DNA of 64,000 nucleotides from the NCBI GenBank assembly GCA_963573315.1, contig OY752142.1, positions 2,046,001 to 2,110,000 on the forward strand, in the 5' to 3' direction. The stretch comes from Entomortierella parvispora. Its lineage: Eukaryota; Mortierellomycota; Mortierellomycetes; Mortierellales; Mortierellaceae. Numbering within the stretch: position 1 is the stretch's first letter; each line of letters opens with the position of its first letter. The position numbers and the translations under genes are program-made. Under the pieces are notes generated by a model. That model was not told where the DNA came from. It did no database searches and was given only the letters and a program-made list of their open reading frames with translations. Positions 10,717-24,968 of this stretch are shown piece after piece.

Positions 10717-12418
10717 ATGCACAAGCAGAGCTCCTTGGCGTATCTACCGTTGCTGACCGTCTGGATCCTAGTGCTCTCCTACCTTGGTCCAGCAACACCG
10801 TCTTTTCTCGCACAGGCACACCCCCTCCAACAACAGGACCCTTCACAATTTGTTTTTGACGGCCCGAGGAAAGCAGCAACCGATAGCAGGCACCCTCCAC
10901 AAGGCGACTATGAAACACTTACTCTGAGGCACATGCTCCATCATGGAGGAGCTCGATACCCAGGACTCTTTAGAAGGATGGATTTGAGTCCTTTCGATGT
11001 AGCATTGTCGGAAATGCTTACAGGCCAGTCCTTGAGTCATCGCCTCAAGGTCAAGGAGGTCAGCACACTTTTGCCGCGTGATCAAACCTATCGGAGCCAA
11101 GGCTTTAGATCCAAAGACACCTCCATTGGACCAGAGTCGTGGACACGCACTTTAGTTCCAGGGCCGGACGTTACCGACAAGGAGACTATCATTCAGCTGT
11201 CGAAAATGAACTATAACTCCTACACAGAAGTCGCCAGCCCTGGCTGGTACGATTTGGAGGGCAATTGGGGTGTGGTAAGACTCTGTGTCCGTTCTTTTTG
11301 AAGTCTCCGTGCTCTGGGCTGACAATGACGAACAAAATAACAGTAGTGAGCCTGGTTATTGACACCAAGAGATTCATTGTATCATAGAACTCGACATTTG
11401 GATGGGAAGAAGATGGTGTTAGAGGTCATGTGTTTGGCTCCAGAGATAACTCGACCCTGATTATCGCCATTAAGGGCACGAATGCCGCTATCCTCGGGGG
11501 TGGCGGAGGAACGTCGACGCGTGACAAGATCAATGTTAAGTGGATATCATCCAATGCTTTTTCACATATCTTGGAAAGAGGTTTTTATTAACGTGTCGAA
11601 TACGTTCTGATACATAGGACAATCTCTTGTTCTCCTGCTGCTGTGCTAAAGTGGACAGGACCTGGAGAGGCGTTTGCCAGTGCAATACGAGCGGATACCA
11701 ATGCGACTTGAAATGCGTCGAGGATAGCGTCAACAGTGATGACATATACTACAACAACGCGATGGTAACTATCAGTCTGAGGAGGGGAGGAGGGGCTACG
11801 CTCCTAGGGAAAGAGAGAGATATTAACCATAAGGACATATGCCATCTAGCTCATCCTGTGGACAGTTCAGGACATGTACCCTGGCGCTAAAGTATGGCTC
11901 ACAGGACATAGTCTTGGTGGAGGGCTCAGTTCTCTTCTCGGTCTAACATTTGGAGTGCCTACCGTAACATTCGAAATGCCAGGTGATCGCTTGGCAGCCC
12001 AGAGACTCCATCTTCCAATGCCACCCGCGATTAACTGGGATGACTTTCCGCTGTTCCATATGGGCCATACTGCCGACCCAATCTTCCAGGGAGTTTGCAA
12101 CGGCCCCAAGAGTGCCTGTTATTATTCGGGGTTTGCCATGGAAAGGTACAGATAGAAGGGCAAGCAACGGCTGTTCTGCAAGGGTGCTGGTGATGCCTCT
12201 ACTCACAGTTTATTTGTGTATCTTGTGTTCCCTATTGCAGTAAATGCCACACGGGCCGGACATGTGTGTACGATCCAGTGACAGAGGACAACTGGAAGGT
12301 GGACATTCGCACGCACCGGCTTTTTGACACGATCGAGGGCGTCATCAAGGTCAAGGATGTTCCGGCATGCAAGGCTGAGACTGACTGTGTCGACTGCGAA
12401 CTGTGGGAGTACATTTAG
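10717..12418 (+). CDS. ATG15: Vacuolar phospholipase ATG15 (class 3 lipase)
   Basis: Five exons (10717-11274, 11388-11534, 11618-11764, 11850-12145, 12241-12418) give 441 residues. An N-terminal hydrophobic signal anchor ([14 protein letters not shown]) precedes the lipase. The family block [12 protein letters not shown] is present, the nucleophile elbow is GHSLGG (residues 303-308, Ser305), a likely catalytic Asp lies in HTADPI (Asp360), and AMESKCHTG supplies a candidate His386. ATG15 is delivered to the vacuole and degrades the membranes of autophagic and Cvt bodies. The Cys-rich segment around [14 protein letters not shown] is typical of the family. The exon 4 acceptor was chosen because [16 protein letters not shown] then reads straight into the lipase motif. 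Confidence 0.92.
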
Positions 12419-12676
12419 ACCTCATCATGGCGTAGACGGATAGACCAACAAAAATGTAGAGAGTCGCCACCTGTTTTATCAAAGCTTCTTTGGCACATTT
12501 CCCCAGTCACTTTTTTTTCATTTGTCTTTTTTCGGACGCGCGCGAGCGAGCATAAAAAACAAAACACAGCTGATCGCGTCCCTTTGCATCTCTTTCATCA
12601 CTTGTCCTGTCTTCGGCATCATCGCCTGCTTATCCGCCTCCCTCTCCTCTTCCTCAGACATCCGCACCGTTGCAGC

Positions 12677-14892
12677 ATGTTCCGGCAGGAAAACAGAAAA
12701 ACCCGCCAGATGTTGGCATCCGGCCACATCGCATACGAGGATGATCCCTATCCCACCACCCTCAACTTTTACAAGGTCCCTCCTTCATTGAACATTACCA
12801 TTGTTGAATTCGAGCAGTTTGCTCTGGACCGCATGCAAAGTACTCCTTTTTTTATGCTGTTTATTGCTGCATCTCGGGTCTCATTTTGTGTCTTAGCTAA
12901 CAGCCGCCATTTTTTATCCCTTCCTGTCCATGTTACTCTTTAGTCCTGACGAAATTAATGAACGGCCAACTGAGGAACCTGCCTCAGGCCAAATTGGAAG
13001 CGAGCATGAACGAGGCAATCAGCAAGCACATGCCCCTGTCTGGCAACAGTAGTGGACATGGAATTACGCGAGAGCAGACCCAGGAAAGACAAAAGGATTA
13101 TATCAGTCATTTCATCGTTCGGTTGGCTTACTGCCGAAGGTAAAAACCCGTGCCCCCTCCTCCACAAACGTCGCTGGATTTTCAGGACTCTTTATGAACA
13201 GCTTATTGACTGACTTTCTTCTCCATTACAATGCTTGCTTGTTAGTGAGGAGCTTCGCAACTGGTTCTTGCGTGCTGAGTGTGCACTTTTCAAGTAAGAC
13301 GTTTCACCTGGCTACGAGATGGATCAGCTTTTTTTTTTTTTTTTTGCTAACTCCTTCTCATTTGTTCACTATTATCCTCTACATAGATATCGCTTCGACA
13401 GATTGTCACAAAAGGAGCAATTGGAGTTTTTGGAGACACAAAACTTGAGCTGGAAAAAGGTCAGCGATGATGACAAGAGGATTCTCAGGGAAAAATTGAG
13501 GGCGTCCAGCTTCAAGAACATGAACGCTGAAGATGAGACGTACTTTGAAGTGGATTTCGAAAGGGTGCCCTTCTTGGTGGGCAGACGTCAGGTTTATGTT
13601 CAGGGAGGAAAGGCCTATGTGCCTTTGGCTCATCAGGTCGTTTTGGTTCTGGATGAATTCAAAGAGCGTCTTTCTCGCGATCTCGAGGTAAATTGGTTTC
13701 TCTGCTCCTCCCACAACGAAAACAGGCAAGAACAAAAAAAACTACATGTACTGATTGGTTGATTGGTTGTATTTTTTTTTCTTTCAAAAAAATGAATAGG
13801 CAATGGGTCGAGCTTTGCCAATGATGGAGGAGGACAAGCGCTTGATGCCAATTCTGAACCACCTTGACAAACAATATTTGGGTCGCGAGTTTACAAGCTC
13901 TGCAATTGCTGGAGAAATTCAAGCTCAGGATGTCGACAGTGTATGTTCTTTTATTCATCTCCATCTGCTGGCGATTGAAACTAGGACCTGCGCTTTGTTT
14001 CTCACATGTTTTTTGGCTCGTTCTTCTTGGTCTCATGTAGCTTAAGGTGCATATGCCTCTTTGCATGGAGAACTTGCACAATGAACTCAGACAGGATAAG
14101 CACACCCGTCACGGAGGTCGTATGCAGTATGGTCTCTTCCTCAAGGGTATGGGACTCTCATTGGAGCAGGCTTTGATCTTTTGGCAGACAGCGTTCGGTA
14201 AGGTGACGCCGGATCAGTTCAACAAGGAGTACGCATACAATGTTCGCCACTTGTACGGTATGGAGGGTAAACGCACGGATTACACACCCTATAGGTAAGA
14301 CGATTGAGGAATCTCGACATGATATCCTTTCTTTCATTCGTTGCAATGGGTGATCTGGTTGTTAACTCTTGGCTATCACACAATTTTTTCACTTGTGATT
14401 CTTCCTAGTTGCAAGTCGATCATTATGGGCAATGCGCCAGGACCGCAGGATCATCATGGCTGTCCCTTCCGCCATTTCAACGAGGCGAACCTTCGTGCAC
14501 AAATGACAAGTCATATGATCGATGAGTTTGATACCGAGGATATCATGCGCATGGTCAAGGGTCGACATTACCAGGTCGCGTGCACTCGGTACTATGAGGT
14601 GACGCGCGCCAGGATGCTGGGGATCGGAACCGAGACATTAAAGGGAGGAGGACTGAGCGGTAACGGCGGCAGTGAGATTGCCAGTCAGGAGCTCATTGAA
14701 CATCCAAACCAATTCTTTGAGCAGAGCTTCATGTTGATGAAGGATCGTAACCCGACAGCGAATGGAACTAATGGGGACCCATCTGAGGTTCAGGCAGCGC
14801 CGGAACCAACGATCAAGGGTCGGTACACTTACAGGAAGGCCGGACCAGGCTCCAGCCACACTTCCAACAATATGGACATAGATATGGAATAG
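12677..14892 (+). CDS. PRI2: DNA primase large subunit
   Basis: Seven exons (12677-12839, 12944-13139, 13246-13293, 13387-13687, 13800-13940, 14041-14294, 14409-14892) give 528 residues in a single frame. The four ligands of the C-terminal 4Fe-4S cluster are visible: Cys291 ([10 protein letters not shown]), Cys369 (YSCKSI), Cys386 (HHGCPFRHF) and Cys426 ([10 protein letters not shown]). Other family blocks are [20 protein letters not shown], and LALIFWQ-like and [12 protein letters not shown] segments. Pri2 pairs with Pri1 within the polymerase alpha-primase complex and makes the RNA part of Okazaki primers. The C-terminal 60 residues are unstructured. It lies 258 bp downstream of ATG15 on the same strand. 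Confidence 0.95.
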
Positions 14893-15106
14893 ACATGTCT
14901 GCTCTCCCTTTCCCCCTCTCTTTACCGAGACATCTTTGACGTTCTGTTTAGCACCCATACCTATCACGCCTGCAGAATCGCATCTTTTGTACATTATCAC
15001 GAATCCCCAGATGGAAGAAAATATAAAAAAGTAATAGATTTTTTATTGCGAACACTTGCAATTTTTCACAGACACATGGTTGACTTTTAGGTCCAAAAAA
15101 GGGCTT

Positions 15107-17074
<1,968 letters not shown>

Positions 17075-17219
17075 TGTCAACTTTTCCTTTTTCTTTTTGG
17101 TGATGAATGGGAGATGAACGAAGATGTTCAGGACCAAAAGTTTCCCAGGGTCGTGTGTTCAGGCCCTCTGTCCGTCATTCTTAAGGGGCCAACCGGGTTC
17201 TATTTTATTTTCTGGAATT

Positions 17220-20200
17220 TTACAACAAGCTTGACGCGTCTTCTTCAGTGGTATGGGCAATTTGAGGCACTGCCTCTACTCCTTGGATCACATCCGAGGT
17301 ATGTCCTGCTGGACTTGGCTCAGAGGCCTCTTGGGACAAATCCGATGTTGCAGAAGTGGTGGAGGCAGGGGCAGGGGTAAGGGCAACGGGCTCAGCCGTC
17401 ATCTTGGGCAATTCAGTCGAAAATAATGTCTTCCCAACGCCCATCATCAACGCTGCGTAAGAAGAACTGCTCTCGTTGGAGGCTTGCGCAGGAAAGATCT
17501 CTGCCTTCAAATTGGGCAAAAACTTGTTGATTCGCGTCCATGTCACGTTCCAAAGACTACCTGGCAGGCCAGCAGTGGTTTCCGAGAAGGCGTCAGAAGT
17601 TGACATGACCAAGAGACAGTTCTTGAGAGATTCTGGGACAGCCTCGTACTAATAACAGAAAACATTGGCATTATAAACATCAAAGGTCAGAAGAACAAAG
17701 CAAAGGAACAAAGGAACAAAAAACAAAAGATCCATACCAATTGATCGCTCTGGGCCGTCTGCATAAAAGCATCCATGTAGTCCAAGACATTCATCCAGAG
17801 AGCCTGCAGTCCCTCCCACTCCAAAAGTCGGAAGTAGTAATGCAGGAATGTCTTGCAAACAATAGCACAGGCCTTGCTACGTGTCTCTTCAAATCCTGCA
17901 GGGTCCTGCTGAACAACCTCAGGCCTCAAAAGATCCTCCAACAGCTTGAACAGGACCTTGTCAAACACCACAACCCACTCTGTGATCTTGTCCGTCACAA
18001 TCTCTGGAAGCAAAAGTGCACGTTGGAGATAGATCATGGCGTGATTACGGACCTCACGACAGGGGTTGGAGCATTGCTGCGTAAGTCCGACTAGGATAGG
18101 GAACCAGTAGGCGGACCACGTGAGCTCAGGGTTCATCTTGGATTGTGTGATCAAACGCGGGGCTTGGCTGTGCAATTTGTACAGCATCTCGATGGCCTTT
18201 TTGGCACGCTCAACGGCATTGGTCTGTGCCTTGGACATGTGGTTCTTGTTGCCACGCTGTCCGCTCTCTTGTTTGAGAGCTCCCTCAGCACCAATGGCGC
18301 CTGCTGCTGCGAAACGGATAAGTAAATCGACACAGTCTGCATAGTTCTCCACGCTAACGTTCTCTCCATCGTTCTCGGCGACAAACATGCTGATTGCTTC
18401 GAAGGAATACTTGGCAGCCTCAGGATGGTTGGAGGTGGACGAAAGGAGCGCAAAGAGGACATCCCAATTAAGGTTGGGCCGAACACATGAGGAGTCTGCC
18501 TTGAGTAGGTTCAAAACACCAGCCATCATTTGCTCCGCAACTTCGGGTACAACATCGATGGGAAGTCCCAGGAGAAGATCCAGCGCATCCAAGACCTCCT
18601 TTGACATGTCGTCCTTGTGAGCAAGACGAATGCAGAGTCTCAAAAGTCCTACAACAGCTCTCTCTACGAGAAGCACACTTTGAGATCCAGCCTCACGGAT
18701 AATGTCGCTGAGATGCTCAAATACAATTGGCCACAGAGCTTGGACGCGGTACCGGTTCTGAACAGTCAAACTGATCATAAGTTCCAGAAAGAAGACGCTG
18801 GCAGGATTGTACAATTTGGATGGGGTCGGAGGTTTCGTGGCCTTTGTCACCGAGTTTCCATCAGCCACAAATTTGATCGCTTCCATAAGCTGACTCAGAG
18901 GCAGGTCCTCGAGAAGTCGAATGTCGCTAAAGAGCTCCTCCAGTCGACAAGCTGCCACACAGTCGGCCGTACAACGCGTAGACTCGATCTCCTCTGCCGT
19001 CGGCTCCTCTCTCGCCGTCTCGTACGCGTACGAGGAAGAAAGCAAATAGGACGAGAGAGTAGATAACAGAGAGCTGTCTTGACGAATTTTGTCCTTGATC
19101 TCGGGCACAACAGGCGCCTTAAGCAGAATCATGGTGGTTCCTGCCAAGAAATCTTCGACTTCAAGCATGGATCCTGGGAGAAGAGAGTTCACAAAAAGAT
19201 TCTTGATAATCTCCAGAATAGGGCGCCATCCTGTACGGATCATATTCCCGTGTTCATTTGCAACGCCGAAGGCCACCACAGCCGCCAGTTGTCCTTTGTA
19301 ACTCTTTCCGAACTGGACTGCGAGATCACTGACAGTGATTGTTGTGCCATCCACAACCACATCACGATTGTCGGCCGGGTTGTTGGGTGTATCCAGCAGT
19401 CCAGTCATCCTAGCAAGCGACATTGTCACTCGATCAAAAATATCCGGGAGTTGGTAATGAGCTGCAAGAATGGCGCACTGATAGTAGCCAGTAAGAGACT
19501 TCTGCAACGTCGCGTCGTCCTGTGCCATGTTGAATGCTATTGTTTTGGATTTCCAGTTAGTGGACCACGACTTTTGAATAGTTATTAAAATGAGGTGAGG
19601 CTGTAAAAAAAATTGACGTACCGTAGGAGATTGCCGACATGATAGGCTTCCATGAGGAAACAAAGAGCTCCTTATCGTACATAGCAGTATGAGAAACAAC
19701 CAACGGACCCGCCGTTTCGGCCCTGCGTAACAATTCCTTCCAGGCGTAGTTAAATCCAAGCTGACCTTCGTGCTCCTGTGGCAAAACAATCTCGCGTTTA
19801 CGGATAGCCTCATAAATCTCGGCAAGATAATCAGGGGCAAAATCTTCGCCCTTATTCACGCCTTTCAGATTTTTTGAAAACTGGGCTAGGGTCATCCGGC
19901 CCTTCACTCCCTTGTTGTGTTGGTCAGTGTTGAGCATGACGACAGCGTACCCAAGGATGAATGCAGCATCCTGAGAAGCGATGCATCGGGGTGTGGTGGC
20001 AAAATAAGTTTCGGCAAACAATTCCATGACACGTTCGATTTGCTGCGACTCTCCAGGAAGGCGGAATGTCTCTAAAAGCTCGCGCAAAGCTTCATCCAGT
20101 CGTTTCTATAGGACAGGTGACGTGAGTATAGGTTATGATGTTCCTTGGATTTTGCACATCCATACAGCATGAAGAAGTACATACGCCATCAAAGTCAAAA

Positions 20201-23078
20201 AGTCGAATAAAGGCCTTGAGGACTTCCAAGTTGGCGGGCTTGGCGATATATTCTCCGAGTAGCTTTTTACTCAGACGCGTGCTGGACTTCAAGAACTTGG
20301 CAACCGCGACAGGGTCATTCAAGCTAGAAATCATTTTGTGCTCCTCCAGATAAAGCAATCCTGCCTTTGGGTTCTCGTCAAATTTGGCTGTTCCTTTGAC
20401 CAGAATTTCCTTTTCCTGTCGTCTCTTAAACAAGACTGCATAGCTTTCCAGGTCTTTGTCCAGAATTTCGGCATCCTCCTGTTTAAATAAAAAAAATACA
20501 TTAAATTAAATACAGTCTATCATGCCTGAGTACACAAGCAAGAGTCTTAAGGATACATACAACAGGGATCGCGAGGCGGTCGACCATGTGGTTAATGAAA
20601 AGGAGCAAGGAATCCATGCAAAGCATATGCGAGTTGCTGGCTGAGTAGGAAGTAGAATCCGGAAACGAGTTCTACAGGAAAGTAATATCAAAAAGGGTCA
20701 GCGATATAGAGCGGAAAAATAACCCGTTATGAAGTAGCGGTGATAAACTTACTCTGGTCAAAAACTTGATCACATCCTGAAACATGTCGCCACAGTCCAA
20801 TCCACAATCATAGTTCACCCAAAGGTCTACCATGAACGTAGGAGCGCGAGCAAACTGCCCCAGGCACTCCAGAAGAAGCTCACGGACCTCGCCATGGGCT
20901 GTGGTTGTATCAACCTTCTCTCCTTTGCCACTCTTGATCGAAGGGCTAGGCGATCCGGCTCGAGTGGTGTGAGAGGATTCGGGTTCTGGGCTGACAACAT
21001 TTGGTCTGAGAGGCTCTCCGAAATCTGGATTAAATGGGAGGGGCTTCACTGCAAATGCTGGAGGATTGAGACGATCCAGCAAGAATGAAAGGAAGAGCTC
21101 CTGCTGTAGTTTTAGGCTCGACTTCATGGTGTCAAAAACGGTGGAGATGACACGAAGTGTCAATGTCAGAATCGGAACGGTATCACTGCGAGCCAGCTAT
21201 GAACGAGAGGATATCGGTAGCGGAAATGTTAGACGCTGTCGCCTCGAATGTTTCTAGCTTCAAATGTCATCTGAAAGAGGTATACCTGGAAAAGATATTT
21301 GCACATGTCGTCCGACACCAAAGACATCAGGACATTGAACTTGGCGATGCTACGTCCACCAATCTCAAAGGCAACATCCAGGATGCTCAAAGCCATCAGT
21401 CTCATACGATCTTTGTGCTGCAGATCGTGAGGATTCAACAGCGATATCAAGACTCGGAGTAACTCGCGGATGGAAGGCAACCCATATGATTTCGGCGCTG
21501 TAAGATTAGAAGAATACAAAACATTAAGACCCCGGAGAGATTCAGTTACAATAGTAATCATGCAAGACGTACGTGCGGTTTCCATGAGAGCTATCGCTGT
21601 TCCAGACTCTCCAAGTAGAGCATCCCCTTCTTTCTCATTCTCATTGGTGTTCCCCTTCACTTTGTCCGACAAGACTGCCTCGGCCTCCGTCTCCACAGTT
21701 GCTGGGTTGTGGTTAATAGTGAGATTGACGTGATCCCCGCTCTCTTGAATATTGGCCGTTTGAACAACAATAGTTTCGCTGTCCTGGACATCAATTTCGC
21801 TTTTTTCCGTTGTGTCTTCTGAGACTGGAAGTGTACGAAGTCTATGAAAGATTGAGACAGGGGTAAGTCATTGAACAACAGATAATGAGTCCAGAATGAA
21901 GAATTGGCAATCGAGGAGTGAGCTTACTTTTCAAACATGGTTTGCGTGATAACTATCATTGTGTGCTCTGCAGATTTTCGTAGCATTTCTATTGATTATG
22001 CACAGGGATTGAAAGCTGTCAACTTGTGCATAATCTTCGCCTGTATTTAGACATTGTAAAATACATCAGCAACTTACCACTCAGTTGAAGTTGACAGCAC
22101 ATGCTCAGTCCTGTCTCGATCATGGAACAAACAGACTCGTCGCTCAGCAAAGAACCGGGTCCGCTCGTCAAGGCCACGCGCAGAACCTGGAGAATCTTGA
22201 GGAGTACAATTTCGTCTGACACCGAGTCGCTTGCCTCAAATTTGCAGTGTGTTGCAGCCATTGCAAGACGCTGCATGGCGTGCGCCACGTTGGGTGAATC
22301 CTTGTCTAAAAGAAAGACTCGACGTTAGATTTCAAGCTCAAAGCTGTGATGAAGATCTTTCTGTCGATATTAACTTACTTATAACTTTGTACAGAAGGAA
22401 CTTTTCTACAGAGCTAAGTGCTGCTCCGGTGATGGGTCCATTCGTATCTCCAGACTGAATAACCTCTAGGAATGGGTCTAACAATGCCACGGCGTCCATG
22501 TCCTTGGCCGCTAATGAATATAATAGTGATTAATTTCGGACGATATATTAATGATTGTCGACAAACTCAATAGAATGCGGTCGAAATTGAGTGCCGGTTT
22601 ACCTGCTGTTGCAGCCAACCGAGAACGCAAGTCATTAAAGCCGATCATGAGAGGACTTTCCTATGTTGCGAAAGCATTTTTTTTTTTTTGGTGTCAGTTT
22701 CATGCGAAATGGAGAATACGATTCGAGTCAAGAGTCGCCAGTGGTAGGTACCTGATTGCGATATACCCCATCTTTTTGATTCTCTCGTCCACGAAGGCCC
22801 ATGTTCATGCCTAGACTGCCCATGCTCAATCCACTGACGCTCATGCCCGACCATCGAGAGTTGCGGCGCATAGCGCTTGTAACGGAGATGATTTCAGCAT
22901 GGACCAAATGGGACCACTGCAATTCATAGCCAGGGGTCTCATCGCTAGTGGTTAGGCTGGATGGGTGAGTGCGCTGTTGTGCCGTAAGTTTGTTTGCGAG
23001 AGATGCGGCCACAGATGTAGCTGCAGTAGGAGGAGTCGCGTCTGGCAACAGGGCCGAAGATGAGCGTCCCTCGGTCAT
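17220..23078 (-). CDS. GEA2: GBF1/Gea-type ARF guanine nucleotide exchange factor with Sec7 domain
   Basis: Thirteen exons (23078-22752, 22660-22613, 22510-22379, 22305-22078, 21989-21928, 21841-21573, 21497-21286, 21196-20753, 20671-20561, 20478-20185, 20105-19622, 19536-17738, 17648-17220) sum to 4839 nt, 1612 residues. The N-terminal DCB-like part reads WSHLVHAEIISVTSAMRRNS. The Sec7 domain spans roughly residues 620-810, with the glutamic-finger segment KKLLGEYIAKP and the hallmark AAFILGYAVVMLNTDQHN. HDS regions follow. The enzyme activates ARF1 on early Golgi for COPI coat assembly. The start is the ATG at 23078. The frame stays open a further 21 codons upstream to an acceptor-like CAATAG, so an extra 5' exon is possible. 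The GEA2 symbol marks the subfamily, not a proven one-to-one ortholog. Confidence 0.92.
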
Positions 23079-23525
23079 CAGGGTGGAGATGTGCAGGAGA
23101 TTCCCTAGGAGTGCAAGCAGTTCTCTACTCTCTGGCGAAGACGACTATTGATGAGCAGGCACCCTGTGGATGGGATGTCTTTGCAAGGAAGGCGAAGGAG
23201 GAGGAGAAGGGAGGAGGAAGAGATGCGTTGGGCTTGAGGGAGAAGACGTGAAGGAAGGGTCAGGGTATGGAATCTATGGATGAATGCACCTTTGAAGGTG
23301 AGTGAGTGACTGGACACCGACCCAGCCAATAGCAAACGAGGACCGGGTGGCAGCCTGCGAGCAGAGTACTGTACGTGGCGACGAGACGCGTCTTTGTTGT
23401 CTTCATTCGTTCTCGCTTCATTCGTTCTCGTCGTTCTCGCTCCATAGTCAAGTATAGTAAGTAATGTATCCATCCATCTCTCCTTTGTTCTCTTCATGTC
23501 TCTTCTGGCTCTCTGTTGTTTTGAG
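23079..23525. other. Region upstream of the ARF-GEF gene, bordering the transposon
   Basis: No gene is supported. It is the likely ARF-GEF promoter and includes repeats of a CGTTCTCG motif (about 23408-23440). The transposon begins at its left edge, so the insertion sits about 450 bp upstream of the ARF-GEF start. Confidence 0.5.
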
Positions 23526-23528
23526 CTG
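23526..23528. repeat. Candidate 3-bp target site duplication (left CTG)
   Basis: CTG directly precedes the left inverted repeat and is repeated at 26780-26782 after the right one. Three-base duplications fit the PIF/Harbinger superfamily, although TWA is its usual target. A three-base match can occur by chance. Confidence 0.5.
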
Positions 23529-23539
23529 AGCCATATTCA
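23529..23539 (+). repeat. Harbinger left terminal inverted repeat
   Basis: AGCCATATTCA, the exact inverted match of 26769-26779. Confidence 0.75.
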
Positions 23540-23697
23540 ACAGCGTGTAGAGTGTAAAAATGTAGCAAAATTGCACGACACTCAATTGGCCACCCACGTT
23601 ACACGGGTAGAATGACTCATTTTTTCTTTTGCACTGGATTGTTTTTGCACGACGTTTTTGATTTTTCTCTTCATTACTACTTTCCCTCCATCACTTG

Positions 23698-24960
23698 ATG
23701 CCGCCTCTTAGAATACGAAGGACAAAAAGACAGCGTTTCATCCGACTATGTGAGAAGCGGATAGTAGAGACACTGGAATATTTCGAAGAACAGACCCTCC
23801 TATATGGGTGGGCACCATTTCCACTGCTTGCGAAGTCATATGGGGAACTTCTTGAACAAATCCGTGGATCTCGATATCTCAAGGCTCGCAAGCGTATGGC
23901 TTTTTCAAAAGTGTTAGTAGAGCAAGTCCTTCCACAATACGACGAGGAACAATTCAGGGACATTCTGCGCGTCACCAAGGAGCAGGCGCAATTGGTTGTG
24001 GGACTGATAGAAGGGAGTGTTCAGTTCCAAAGCAAGAACCCAGCCTTTCCTCAGGAGAGGGTGGTGAGGCAGCTCGAGGTTGCTCTGTTTCGCCTCGGCA
24101 CGAAAGGCATTTCGACAAAAAAAGTGGCATGGATATTTGGAGTCTCTCAAGGATCTGTCCATGCGTATACATGGCGCTGTGTGTATGCACTCGAGGAACT
24201 CTTTGACCATCATGTTGTGTGGCCCAACGAGGAGCGCAAGGCAGAGATATCCGAGTGGTTCCGTGTCAATAGAGGGTTTCCCTTTGCAATTGGTGCTGTT
24301 GATGGCGTGCCATTTCCCCTTGAACAGGCACCGAGCTATGATCCAGGGGCCTTTATCACCCGTAAATGCGACTACGCCGTGAGTGCCACCTGCGTCTGTG
24401 ATCATGAAGGCCTCTTTACTTTTGTCTCGACTGGATACATTGGCTCAATGCACGACTCCCTTGCATATCAGAGGTGTTACCTGTACACGCACAAGGAGCT
24501 CTACTTTCACGGGTACCAATACCTGCTCGCTGATGCCGCGTATACGATTTCCTGCACGGTCATGCCAAGATACAAGTCAGCCGTTGGAGATGAGCGGACG
24601 TTCAACAAGTACCATAGCTCGGCTCGTGTGAAGGTAGAACACGGATTTGGATTGCTGAAAAACAAGTTCCCGTCCCTAAGAAACCTGCCAATCAAGATCG
24701 CCTCCTTGGAGGATCTGGACAAGTCGGCAAGTTGGGTTCGAGCATGCGTTGTTCTACATAACATCATTCGTCGGAACGAACTGCAGACGGCGATTTTACA
24801 TGACGCTTCGGACGATTCAGGTGGTGACTCGGACTACTTCTCTGAATCTGATTACTCAGGAGGTGAAGAGGGGACAAGCAACGAGCTGGATAAGCGCCTT
24901 GGTAGACAGAAGAGAGACAGTATGAGGGTATGGACGATTCATGATAGGCGCCGATGTTAA
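23698..24960 (+). CDS. Harbinger-type DDE transposase (HARBI1-like nuclease)
   Basis: One exon encodes 420 residues, the usual length. The start is the ATG at 23698. A helix-turn-helix-like segment (residues about 138-158, STKKVAWIFGVSQGSVHAYT) precedes the RNase H-like DDE domain. The catalytic triad is visible as Asp202 (GAVDGVPF), Asp279 (LLADAAYT) and Glu314 (VEHGFGLLKNKF), and the C-terminal family block is ACVVLHNIIRR. The last 60 residues are acidic and Ser-rich. The protein should cut and rejoin the element at its inverted repeats, normally together with the Myb-like partner that brings it to DNA and into the nucleus. No stop or frameshift is present. Confidence 0.93.
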   Translation: MPPLRIRRTKRQRFIRLCEKRIVETLEYFEEQTLLYGWAPFPLLAKSYGELLEQIRGSRYLKARKRMAFSKVLVEQVLPQYDEEQFRDILRVTKEQAQLVVGLIEGSVQFQSKNPAFPQERVVRQLEVALFRLGTKGISTKKVAWIFGVSQGSVHAYTWRCVYALEELFDHHVVWPNEERKAEISEWFRVNRGFPFAIGAVDGVPFPLEQAPSYDPGAFITRKCDYAVSATCVCDHEGLFTFVSTGYIGSMHDSLAYQRCYLYTHKELYFHGYQYLLADAAYTISCTVMPRYKSAVGDERTFNKYHSSARVKVEHGFGLLKNKFPSLRNLPIKIASLEDLDKSASWVRACVVLHNIIRRNELQTAILHDASDDSGGDSDYFSESDYSGGEEGTSNELDKRLGRQKRDSMRVWTIHDRRRC

Positions 24961-24968
24961 GGTCTTTA

